A stretch of DNA of 13,632 nt from Peptococcaceae bacterium BRH_c23 (GTDB lineage Bacteria > Bacillota_B > Desulfitobacteriia > Desulfitobacteriales > Desulfitobacteriaceae), in the NCBI GenBank assembly GCA_000961805.1, contig LADV01000042.1, positions 1 through 13,632 of the forward strand. The letters run 5' to 3'. Shown piece by piece: positions 7,758-13,632 of the stretch. The first letter of the stretch is position 1. Each line of letters opens with the position of its first letter. The position numbers and the translations under genes were made by a program. The notes below the pieces were generated by a model. It searched no databases. It saw nothing but the letters and a program-made list of their open reading frames with translations, and was not told the DNA's origin.

Positions 7758-7809
7758 AGTGTAATTACGTTCTATTGGTATTTTTTATGGCAGCCCTTGG
7801 TATGACCAA
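7758..7809 (-). promoter_or_regulatory. FadR-type operator and probable promoter of the FAD oxidoreductase gene
   Basis: Positions 7797-7809 read TTGGTATGACCAA, a perfect 5-3-5 palindrome matching the TTGGT-N3-ACCAA pattern of FadR/LldR/PdhR-type GntR regulators. On the minus strand a -10-like TACACT (four of six matches to TATAAT) lies at 7758-7763, 33 bases from the operator. This is almost the same spacing as at the cyclodeaminase operon (32 bases). The -35 position holds only AAAAAA. The operator sits right after the regulator gene, 134 bases from the FAD enzyme's start codon. Confidence 0.65.
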
Positions 7810-7815
7810 AATATT

Positions 7816-7857
7816 AAAAAAATATCTCATCCTTAGCAGATGAATTTAATCAGGATG
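7816..7857 (-). terminator. Weak terminator candidate after the GntR gene
   Basis: On the minus strand CATCCT (7852-7857) can pair with AGGATG (7828-7833) across an 18-base loop, and a run of seven T follows after five bases (7816-7822). The stem is short and the gap before the T run is unusual, so termination may be partial. It lies 12 bases beyond the regulator's stop codon and just upstream of the operator of the next unit. Confidence 0.3.
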
Positions 7858-7869
7858 CCAAGAACAAAA

Positions 7870-8586
7870 CTACTCCTCAACTCCTCGTAACTTCTTTAAC
7901 TCTTGAATTGATGTATGAATGTGCTCGCTGACAGCTTCTGCAGCTGCTTCGGCATCGCCAATCTTTATGGCTTCGTAAACACGTCCATGTTGCTGCGACC
8001 AAAGCTGGCGATTTTCTTGCTGTTCAACAAGTTTTTGTCGGCTAGGTCCATAGTATTCTTTCATTAACCCCATTAATACGGTCATTAAGTTTTGCAGCAC
8101 TGGATTGTGAGTAGCGCGGACTACACTAAAATGGAACTCGCTGTCCGACTCATCGGTATTCCGCCCTTCCTTCACATCATTTTCCATATTGCGTACTAAC
8201 TCACACATATTGTAGAGATCAGCACGATCAGCACGCTTAGCTGCAATGCGTGCAGCGCCTGTTTCCATCACTAACCTAGCTTCCAATAAGTCGAAAATGC
8301 CGTCTATCTCTTTAAGAACTATGGTGGCAAAAGGATCAATTAAATCATTAATATTTACCTCTTTAACATAAGCACCGCTTCCGGGTGTAATCTCTAACAA
8401 CCCTTGAGACACCAATGATGTTAGTGCCTCCCGTACTGCTGATCGGCTAACGCCCAATGTTTCGGCTAATTGTCTTTCCGGTAATAGCTGGTCTCCCTTC
8501 GCTAAAGTACCATCTTGAATTAAACTTCTAATCTTTTGTGCTACTTCTTCGTATAGACGAGTACGTTTTTTGCGAGTAAGATCCAT
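7870..8586 (-). CDS. GntR family regulator, FadR subfamily (FCD domain)
   Basis: A 238-residue DNA-binding regulator. The N-terminal winged helix-turn-helix spans about residues 10-76, with GDQLLPERQLAETLGVSRSA at 31-50 followed by VREALTSL, the classic GntR signature. The C-terminal all-helical FCD domain follows from about residue 95. It keeps the probable metal and effector ligands: Asp148 and His152 in DSEFHF, His200 and His222. Effectors of this subfamily are usually small carboxylates or amino-acid-like acids. It is the last gene of the liv-larA operon. Two TGGTATGACC operators, at 7797-7809 and 6413-6425, are the obvious local targets, which would make it the local regulator of the flavin oxidoreductase and of the cyclodeaminase-AOR-aminotransferase operon. 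The ATG has AGGGAG upstream, and the gene start overlaps the tail of a broken flavin reductase frame by 46 bases. Confidence 0.92.
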   Translation of the reverse strand: MDLTRKKRTRLYEEVAQKIRSLIQDGTLAKGDQLLPERQLAETLGVSRSAVREALTSLVSQGLLEITPGSGAYVKEVNINDLIDPFATIVLKEIDGIFDLLEARLVMETGAARIAAKRADRADLYNMCELVRNMENDVKEGRNTDESDSEFHFSVVRATHNPVLQNLMTVLMGLMKEYYGPSRQKLVEQQENRQLWSQQHGRVYEAIKIGDAEAAAEAVSEHIHTSIQELKKLRGVEE

Positions 8587-8939
8587 AACTTAAAAATCTC
8601 CCTTAATTTGTTATAGGCTTCTATAGGCGTCAGACCCGTCACCTGGAATTTGTCCACATCTTTACCTGAAACCTGACCACAGTAGTCAACAATTTGGGCT
8701 TGGTCTGCCGTGGGAATATTGATTACGTATTCCATTGACTGAGTAATTAACTGATGCGAATACCTTCCTTTTGGACGTACACTTATATATACCACAAGCT
8801 GAGGTCCCGATGCAAGGATCCCCGTCCACGCTATGCTGATAATGTTCGGCTTACTATCTTCTTTGTTTCGAGAAGTCACGAGCACCGTAGGCAAAGGGAA
8901 CAAGTCCATAAAAGGTTGTTTTATAGTTTTCTTATTAAT
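8541..8939 (-). pseudogene. Truncated flavin reductase (DIM6/NTAB, flavoredoxin-like) remnant
   Basis: The first 98 or so residues after the ATG at 8909 match the start of flavin reductase/flavoredoxin family proteins: FPLPTVLVTSRN, KPNIISIAWTGI, SVRPKGRYSHQLI, EYVINIPTAD, VDYCGQVSGKDVDKF and TGLTPIEA. Intact members run to about 190 residues. Here the homology stops near 8616, the frame then reads through the regulator's upstream region, and it ends inside that gene. The family's usual N-terminal residues before FPLP are also encoded, but they begin at an ATT codon (8937-8939) placed properly behind GAAGGA, whereas the in-frame ATG at 8909 has no ribosome binding site. Loss of the start codon and of the second half of the domain both indicate decay. 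An intact protein would bind FMN; this one is unlikely to. Confidence 0.75.
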
Positions 8940-8956
8940 GGCTTATTCCTTCTTTC

Positions 8957-10279
8957 TTATTCAAATTTAGGAATAACCTTCCCTGCATAGGGTAAGACAG
9001 TAACGCGAGCCTGTGGTCCGTGGTCTTTCAAGGCCTCATCGATCGCCTGCTGCAAGGTCGATGCATGTCCCATATGAACATCGCGCAGTTCTTCTTGGGT
9101 CATACCGTCCGTTACAACCACCATCTTACAGTTTAATTTGTGTAAGAGCCATGAAAATGTGTAGAGAACTACCCCTTCCTCTGGCGGCATGGTATCATCT
9201 CTAGTCAAAGCACGTATTTCTTCAGGATCCGGCATCTGCTTCATCCAATCTGCGTACTTTTGCTTCAATATACCTTCGTAAATGCCCTCTCGACATTCGC
9301 AGGGCACAATCACTGTTCCCCCGGGTTTAATAATGTTATCCAAAGCCTGAATCGCACGTGATGCACCTTGATAAAGACTGATTTCAAACCCAGCAGAACC
9401 GACGCCAGCTACTACAATATCCGCTTTCTCATGGATAGTAACTTCCAGGCTACGCCCAGATACAGCGACACCATCTCTATGTACCTCTATATGTTCTCCC
9501 GCTAAAATTCCTACAATTTGATTCTCTTCATCAAGAACGGTATTAACTACCATTTGTAAACCAGCAACCGTTGCTGCCTCTTCTATATCCGCTCGCACGA
9601 TATTTTGCGGCGGCAGTACTCCGATCATTGAACCTCTACCGGCTTTTTCCAATTGATCCGTAAAAAGTTTATGATTTGTGTAGATAGTTTCTTTACTGAC
9701 GATGCCCGGCAGTACGGTCTTTCCACCGCCAGTCCAGCCTGCCATCAAGCAAGGAACAATATTTCCAGTCACAATTTTTATATCTGCATCGGCAAATTTA
9801 TGATGGATCTGCACGGGGGTACCAAAACTTGTCGTACCAAGCTCAATATGAACCTTTTCAAAAGGTCTATTATTGAGAACTTCAATCCGGTCTGCTATCT
9901 CTGCCCCAAGGTTTTTTACGATGTCCTCCTTACTATCCGGTGTATGTACACCAGTCCCGATAATAATTGTGACATTTGCATCTTTAATTCCCAAAGCATG
10001 AAGTTCACTCAAAAGAATAGGAAGGATTTCGTTATTCGGTGTCAGCCTAGTACGGTCGGTTACCCCAATGGCAACTTTTTTGCCGGTTGTGGCGATTTCC
10101 GCTATACCAGTCTTAATCAAACCGTCCATAATGACCTTCTTCATCACGACCATCGGCTGATCAAGTGGCGGTAAGGGCATTGGGTTATATATGCCGATCA
10201 AGTTCTGCACAGGCACTATGGCTATTAATTCCTTCGTACCACTAGGAACTTTGAAGCTTACATTTGTATCACTACTCAT
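8957..10279 (-). CDS. LarA-family nickel-pincer racemase/epimerase-like protein
   Basis: A 440-residue cytoplasmic protein of the lactate racemase LarA superfamily, whose members use a lysine-bound nickel-pincer nucleotide to racemise or epimerise 2-hydroxy acids by hydride transfer. The N-terminal domain has VTDRTRLTP with Arg78 (carboxylate binding in LarA) and GTGVHTP with His112 (matching catalytic His108). The cofactor segment is at 172-192: Lys187 aligns with the cofactor lysine Lys184, and His203, sixteen residues later, with nickel ligand His200. The position of the second catalytic base, His174, is Cys177 here (VPCLMAGWTGGGK). LYQ at 302-304 matches the conserved Tyr-Gln pair. Simple lactate racemase activity is therefore doubtful. 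The ATG overlaps the livF stop as ATGA, behind AAAGGAG, so it is translationally coupled to the importer. No larB, larC or larE cofactor genes are in the window. Confidence 0.88.
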   Translation of the reverse strand: MSSDTNVSFKVPSGTKELIAIVPVQNLIGIYNPMPLPPLDQPMVVMKKVIMDGLIKTGIAEIATTGKKVAIGVTDRTRLTPNNEILPILLSELHALGIKDANVTIIIGTGVHTPDSKEDIVKNLGAEIADRIEVLNNRPFEKVHIELGTTSFGTPVQIHHKFADADIKIVTGNIVPCLMAGWTGGGKTVLPGIVSKETIYTNHKLFTDQLEKAGRGSMIGVLPPQNIVRADIEEAATVAGLQMVVNTVLDEENQIVGILAGEHIEVHRDGVAVSGRSLEVTIHEKADIVVAGVGSAGFEISLYQGASRAIQALDNIIKPGGTVIVPCECREGIYEGILKQKYADWMKQMPDPEEIRALTRDDTMPPEEGVVLYTFSWLLHKLNCKMVVVTDGMTQEELRDVHMGHASTLQQAIDEALKDHGPQARVTVLPYAGKVIPKFE

Positions 10280-11004
10280 AATGCTACTCCTTTTCTTTTG
10301 TGTGATCCCAGATAAGCCTGTTTCACTTCTAAGTTCGCTCTCAGCTCACTCGCAGTTCCCTCTATGACAATCTTACCAGTCTCCAAGACGTAAGCTCTGT
10401 CAGCATTTGCCAAAGCCATGTTGGCATTTTGCTCCACCAACAAAATAGTTGTACCGGTTTTCTTAATCTCCCTGATCGTGCGGAATATCTCTTTTACCAC
10501 GATTGGAGCCAAGCCCATGGAAGGCTCATCGAGCAACAATAATTTGGGTGATGCCATTATGCTCCGGCCAATCGCTAGCATCTGTTGTTCACCACCACTA
10601 AGAGTTCCGCCATATTGTGCTTTGCGTTCGTATAAACGTGGAAACTTTTCAAAGACATTTTGCAAATCACTGGCTATCTTGGGCTTATCTTTCCTAACAT
10701 AGGCTCCTAACATCAGGTTTTCTAAAACTGTTAAGTTTGGGAAAATACCACGCCCTTCTGGAACATGGATGATACCAAGCTTTACGATCTGATCTGCTTT
10801 TAATTTACTAATGTCATGGCCGTCAAACTTGATCGTACCCTCTGCTAAGCAAAGTAAACCGGATATAGCCTTTAACGTTGTCGTTTTACCAGCTCCATTG
10901 GAACCGATTAAGGCAACAACCTCACCGGCCTTAACATTGAGTGATATACCCTTTAAAGCAGGAATCACTCCATAACGCACACTAACATTCTCTAGTGACA
11001 GCAT
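10276..11004 (-). CDS. livF: Branched-chain amino acid type ABC importer, ATPase LivF
   Basis: One of the two cytoplasmic ATPases of a hydrophobic-amino-acid-uptake importer. From the chosen start it has 242 residues: Walker A GSNGAGKT at 34-41, the LivF hallmark PEGRGIFP at 82-89, signature LSGGEQ at 135-140, Walker B LLLDEP at 156-161 and EQNA at 191-194. I chose the ATG at 11002-11004 because AGGAGG lies exactly six bases before it. The open frame extends to a GTG at 11025, and other ATGs at 11019 and 11010 are possible but poorly placed. It overlaps the end of livG by 23 bases, and its TGA overlaps the next gene's ATG. Confidence 0.93.
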   Translation of the reverse strand: MLSLENVSVRYGVIPALKGISLNVKAGEVVALIGSNGAGKTTTLKAISGLLCLAEGTIKFDGHDISKLKADQIVKLGIIHVPEGRGIFPNLTVLENLMLGAYVRKDKPKIASDLQNVFEKFPRLYERKAQYGGTLSGGEQQMLAIGRSIMASPKLLLLDEPSMGLAPIVVKEIFRTIREIKKTGTTILLVEQNANMALANADRAYVLETGKIVIEGTASELRANLEVKQAYLGSHKRKGVAL

Positions 11005-11791
11005 CGCCATCCTCCTCATCGTCACTACTTCCGATATACGCCTCTATCACTTTCGGATCATTTTGGATGGCATCTGGCAGCCCATCCGCAATCTTTCGTC
11101 CATAATCTAAGACGACGATGCGTTCGGAAATATCCATGACTAGATCAAGATCATGCTCAATTAGAATAATTGTCTTATTCATTTCCCTGCTGATACGGCG
11201 TATAAGATCCATCAACTCCACTCTCTCCTGACTATTCATACCGGCAGCAGGTTCATCAAGCAATAATACTTCACACTCAGTCACTAAAGCTCGCGCTATT
11301 TCAAGCAAACGTTGTTTCCCATAAGGTAGATTAGCCGCCAGTTCTTCTAATTGATCGTCTAATCCTACAATAGAGAGTAATTCCTTACAGTAATCTATAG
11401 TCTTTCTTCTCTGCTCGTTCACTTTTCCAGTATGGAATAAAACTCCGAGCATTCCTTCTTTACTGCGGCAATGGTGACCAATCATCACATTTTCAAGCAC
11501 TGTAAGCGTGGGAAACAAGCGAATGTTCTGAAAGGTTCGAGCGATACCTCTTTCCACTAGGACATGGGCCTTAAGGTTCTTAGTTGATTTCCCTTTAAGT
11601 CTTACCTCGCCAGTCGTTACTTGATAGACACCGGAGAGCACATTAAACAAAGTCGTTTTACCAGCACCGTTTGGTCCAATTATTGCCAGTATCTCCCCCT
11701 GATTAGCATGTAAGCTAACGTGATCGATAGCCATAATGCCACCGAACTGAACAGTGACATTCTCCATTTCGATTATTTTTAGTGCGGCCAA
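10982..11791 (-). CDS. livG: Branched-chain amino acid type ABC importer, ATPase LivG
   Basis: The second ATPase of the importer, 269 residues. Walker A GPNGAGKT is at 39-46, the Q-loop ARTFQNIRLF at 84-93, signature LPYGKQ at 155-160, Walker B LLLDEP at 176-181 and the H-loop His213 in IEHDLDLVM, all intact. The start is TTG (11789-11791), preceded by GGGGTGG about six bases away; the next in-frame ATG (codon 9) has no ribosome binding site. It overlaps the end of livM by 13 bases. The C-terminus carries a short acidic tail (SSDDEEDGDA) whose coding sequence also contains the ribosome binding site of livF. Confidence 0.93.
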   Translation of the reverse strand: MAALKIIEMENVTVQFGGIMAIDHVSLHANQGEILAIIGPNGAGKTTLFNVLSGVYQVTTGEVRLKGKSTKNLKAHVLVERGIARTFQNIRLFPTLTVLENVMIGHHCRSKEGMLGVLFHTGKVNEQRRKTIDYCKELLSIVGLDDQLEELAANLPYGKQRLLEIARALVTECEVLLLDEPAAGMNSQERVELMDLIRRISREMNKTIILIEHDLDLVMDISERIVVLDYGRKIADGLPDAIQNDPKVIEAYIGSSDDEEDGDAVTREC

Positions 11792-12798
11792 TTTGTTCCA
11801 CCCCTTTTCGTCAGGTGGTGACTTTTATCAAGATTTTTGAGGATTACATTACGAACCCGTTTATTAGCTCCCCAAAAACCTTCTGGTTTAAATATCATCA
11901 TGCCTACCATTAAAGCACCATACAATAACATGCGGTAATCCGCCATAAAACGCAACACTTCTGGTGCCAAACCCAAAACAATTGCCCCAATTACTACGCC
12001 TGGAATACTAGCTAATCCACCCAAAACAACCATAGCTAGAATGGTAACCGAATCCATAAAAGTGAAGGAATCCGGACTCACGAAGGAAATATAAGTAGCA
12101 TAATAGCCTCCTGCTATCCCTGCGAACAAAGCTGCAAAAGTAAAGGCCAATAGTTTAGCCCGTGTAGTGTGAACTCCCACTGCTTCCGCTGCTACTTCGT
12201 CGTGACTGACCGCAATAAGGCTGAGGCCAAATTCAGATTCAGCAACTCGAACCATAAAGAGTATCGTAATAATCAAGATAACTAGTATCAAATAATAAAA
12301 GGGAATTTTAGAAAAAAACATGTAACTTCCTATTTCTGGGGATGGAATGCCGGGTAACCCCATAGGACCCCGGGTTACACTATCCCAATTCAGAAAAACT
12401 AAGCGAACGATCTCACCAAAACCCAAAGTAACAATAGCTAGGTAATCCCCTTGGAGGCGAAGAGTTGGCAGTCCCAAAAGTAATCCAAACAAGGCTGTGA
12501 TAATCCCACTTATGGGGATTGTCGCCCAATACGGTACATTGTAGTTCAACATTAGCAAGGCCGTCACGTAAGCACCAATTCCATAAAACGCTGCGTGACC
12601 AATCGACAGCTGTCCAGTAAATCCAGCAACCAAATTAAGACTAAGACTGAGTACAACATAAAGACCAATTGTAATCAGTACATGCATTAAATAATCGCTT
12701 TTAATGGCCAATGGTAAAATTATTAATACAAAAAGTAAGATCATCGGAGCCTGTTTACGACTAACAAATTGAGTGATTACACCTAACACCCTTTTCAC
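11779..12798 (-). CDS. livM: Branched-chain amino acid type ABC importer, permease LivM
   Basis: Inner-membrane permease of 339 residues with about 8-10 hydrophobic spans. Family hallmarks are GFTGQLSIGHAAFYGIGAY at 59-77, GDYLAIVTLGFGEI at 117-130, the cytoplasmic coupling loop AVSHDEVAAEAVGVHTTRAK at 196-215 that contacts the ATPases, and LGGLASIPGVVIGA at 259-272. The start is GTG (12796-12798), set immediately after the livH TAG stop, so translation is probably coupled; the ribosome site is weak (AGAAAG). It pairs with LivH to form the channel. Confidence 0.93.
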   Translation of the reverse strand: MKRVLGVITQFVSRKQAPMILLFVLIILPLAIKSDYLMHVLITIGLYVVLSLSLNLVAGFTGQLSIGHAAFYGIGAYVTALLMLNYNVPYWATIPISGIITALFGLLLGLPTLRLQGDYLAIVTLGFGEIVRLVFLNWDSVTRGPMGLPGIPSPEIGSYMFFSKIPFYYLILVILIITILFMVRVAESEFGLSLIAVSHDEVAAEAVGVHTTRAKLLAFTFAALFAGIAGGYYATYISFVSPDSFTFMDSVTILAMVVLGGLASIPGVVIGAIVLGLAPEVLRFMADYRMLLYGALMVGMMIFKPEGFWGANKRVRNVILKNLDKSHHLTKRGGTNWPH

Positions 12799-13632
12799 CT
12801 ACACTTTCTGCTGAATATTTTTACCTAGCAGACCAGTGGGTTTGATCAGCAAGATGATAATCAGCAATCCGAAGGCAATAGCATCCCTGTACCCCATCGA
12901 CAGATAAGCTGCTCCCAAGTTTTCACAAACACCTAACAAGAGCCCTCCCAGCATGGCCCCTGGTATACTTCCAATTCCACCGAGCACTGCGGCTGTAAAC
13001 GCTTTAAGACCAGCAGTATAGCCCATCACTGGGTACACTGCATCATAATAAAGTCCGACCAAAATGCCGGCAGCTGCAGCCAAAGCCGAGCCGATACCAA
13101 ACGTTACAGAAATGACATTGTCGACTTTAATTCCCATCAGACTAGCAGTATTAACGTTGTGTGAAGTAGCCCGCATTGCCACCCCCATCTTAGTCTTATG
13201 CACAAACAAGTGTAATCCAAGCATCAATAATATAGCAACCACCATAGCATAGATCTGAATACTGCTTAGGATCACGCCGCCAAAATTAAACGTTTTGATT
13301 GTAAACGAAGGAGGAAAAGATCGGGTTTGTGTCCCCCACGCCAATTGGGCAAAGTTGACTAGGAAAATGGAAACACCTAGGGCACTTAAGAGGGGCCCCA
13401 ACCTAGTCGAGTGCCTGAGTGGACGATAAGCTATCCGTTCTACTATAATCCCTAAGATGGCTACAATGAGCATCGATAGTAACATCGCTGGGATAAAACT
13501 CATGTGAAACTGCTTGACTAAGATAAGACCAGTAAAAGAACCAATCATGAAGATGTCCCCGTGAGCAAAATTAATGATCTTTAATATCCCGTAGACCATT
13601 GTGTAGCCCAGAGCAATCAAGGCATACATACT
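12799..13632 (-). CDS. livH: Branched-chain amino acid type ABC importer, permease LivH (5' end outside window)
   Basis: Permease partner of LivM; 277 codons are visible and the frame is open to the window edge. The first visible residues, SMYALIALGYTMVYGI, align with an internal position of LivH proteins, which normally have about 15-20 residues before this. The Met at 13627-13629 is thus unlikely to be the true start and the gene is partial. Later hallmarks are NFAHGDIFMIG, the coupling loop RATSHNVNTASLMGI and LGGIGSIPGAMLGG. The gene ends in TAG directly abutting the livM GTG. The periplasmic-type binding protein that sets substrate specificity is not in the window and probably lies upstream. 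Confidence 0.93.
   Translation of the reverse strand, partial: SMYALIALGYTMVYGILKIINFAHGDIFMIGSFTGLILVKQFHMSFIPAMLLSMLIVAILGIIVERIAYRPLRHSTRLGPLLSALGVSIFLVNFAQLAWGTQTRSFPPSFTIKTFNFGGVILSSIQIYAMVVAILLMLGLHLFVHKTKMGVAMRATSHNVNTASLMGIKVDNVISVTFGIGSALAAAAGILVGLYYDAVYPVMGYTAGLKAFTAAVLGGIGSIPGAMLGGLLLGVCENLGAAYLSMGYRDAIAFGLLIIILLIKPTGLLGKNIQQKV

Noticed and set aside
7788..7803. Sigma-54-like TGGCAGCCCTTGG near the operator
   Set aside because: The spacing between the GG and the GC elements is not the required ten bases. The sequence is better explained by the TTGGTATGACCAA operator.
9653..10174. Plus-strand open frame of 173 codons opposite the LarA-family gene
   Set aside because: It lies wholly inside a well-supported gene, has no recognisable motif or ribosome site, and the codon pattern follows the minus-strand gene. 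It is a shadow frame.
10276..11025. Upstream GTG start for LivF at 11025
   Set aside because: AGGAGG at 11011-11016 lies downstream of that codon and points to the ATG at 11002-11004, six bases away.
1..13632. CRISPR array, insertion sequence, prophage or tRNA
   Set aside because: No regularly spaced repeats, transposase or integrase motifs, or tRNA-like cloverleaf were seen in the intergenic regions.

Overview
The window carries amino-acid and carboxylate metabolism genes of what looks like an anaerobic, low-to-medium G+C Firmicute. Every credible gene is on the minus strand. The organism is inferred from AT-rich spacers, strong GGAGG-type ribosome binding sites, frequent TTG/GTG starts, and a tungsten-type aldehyde:ferredoxin oxidoreductase (AOR) beside a LarA-family protein. 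A Desulfosporosinus/Desulfitobacterium-like or Sporomusa-like host would fit, but the sequence does not fix the genus. No tRNA, rRNA, insertion sequence or CRISPR array was seen.

Read in the direction of transcription (high to low coordinates), the first block is livH-livM-livG-livF, a branched-chain/hydrophobic amino acid type ABC importer without its binding protein in view. LivH runs off the right edge. It is followed by a LarA-family protein coupled to livF by an ATGA overlap, a broken flavin reductase remnant, and a FadR-type GntR regulator. The genes are packed or overlapping and look like one operon.

The second block is a single FAD-dependent oxidoreductase of the DAO fold (6463-7662). 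The third is a likely three-gene operon: an ornithine cyclodeaminase/mu-crystallin family protein (5239-6222), a 718-residue AOR (2977-5133) and an ArgD-type class III aminotransferase (1669-2874), closed by a clear intrinsic terminator at 1595-1615. To the left lie a DMT/EamA exporter (429-1346), a perfect 15-bp inverted repeat, and a small basic one-span membrane protein (32-241).

The strongest regulatory observation is that the second and third blocks each have a FadR-type operator sharing the 10-mer TGGTATGACC (7797-7809 and 6413-6425). Each lies 32-33 bp upstream of a -10-like hexamer with a poor -35. This suggests that the GntR protein encoded here controls both units, possibly as an activator. 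The likely system is therefore an importer, a racemase-like enzyme and a regulator, plus a regulon of a flavin oxidoreductase, a cyclodeaminase/imine-type enzyme, an aminotransferase and an AOR. One coherent but unproven reading is oxidation of ornithine/proline or a similar amino acid through a semialdehyde, with the AOR passing electrons to ferredoxin. Points for a second look are a Cys replacing a catalytic His in the LarA homolog, an unusual CX3CX3C cluster motif in the AOR, and the decayed flavin reductase with a possible ATT start.
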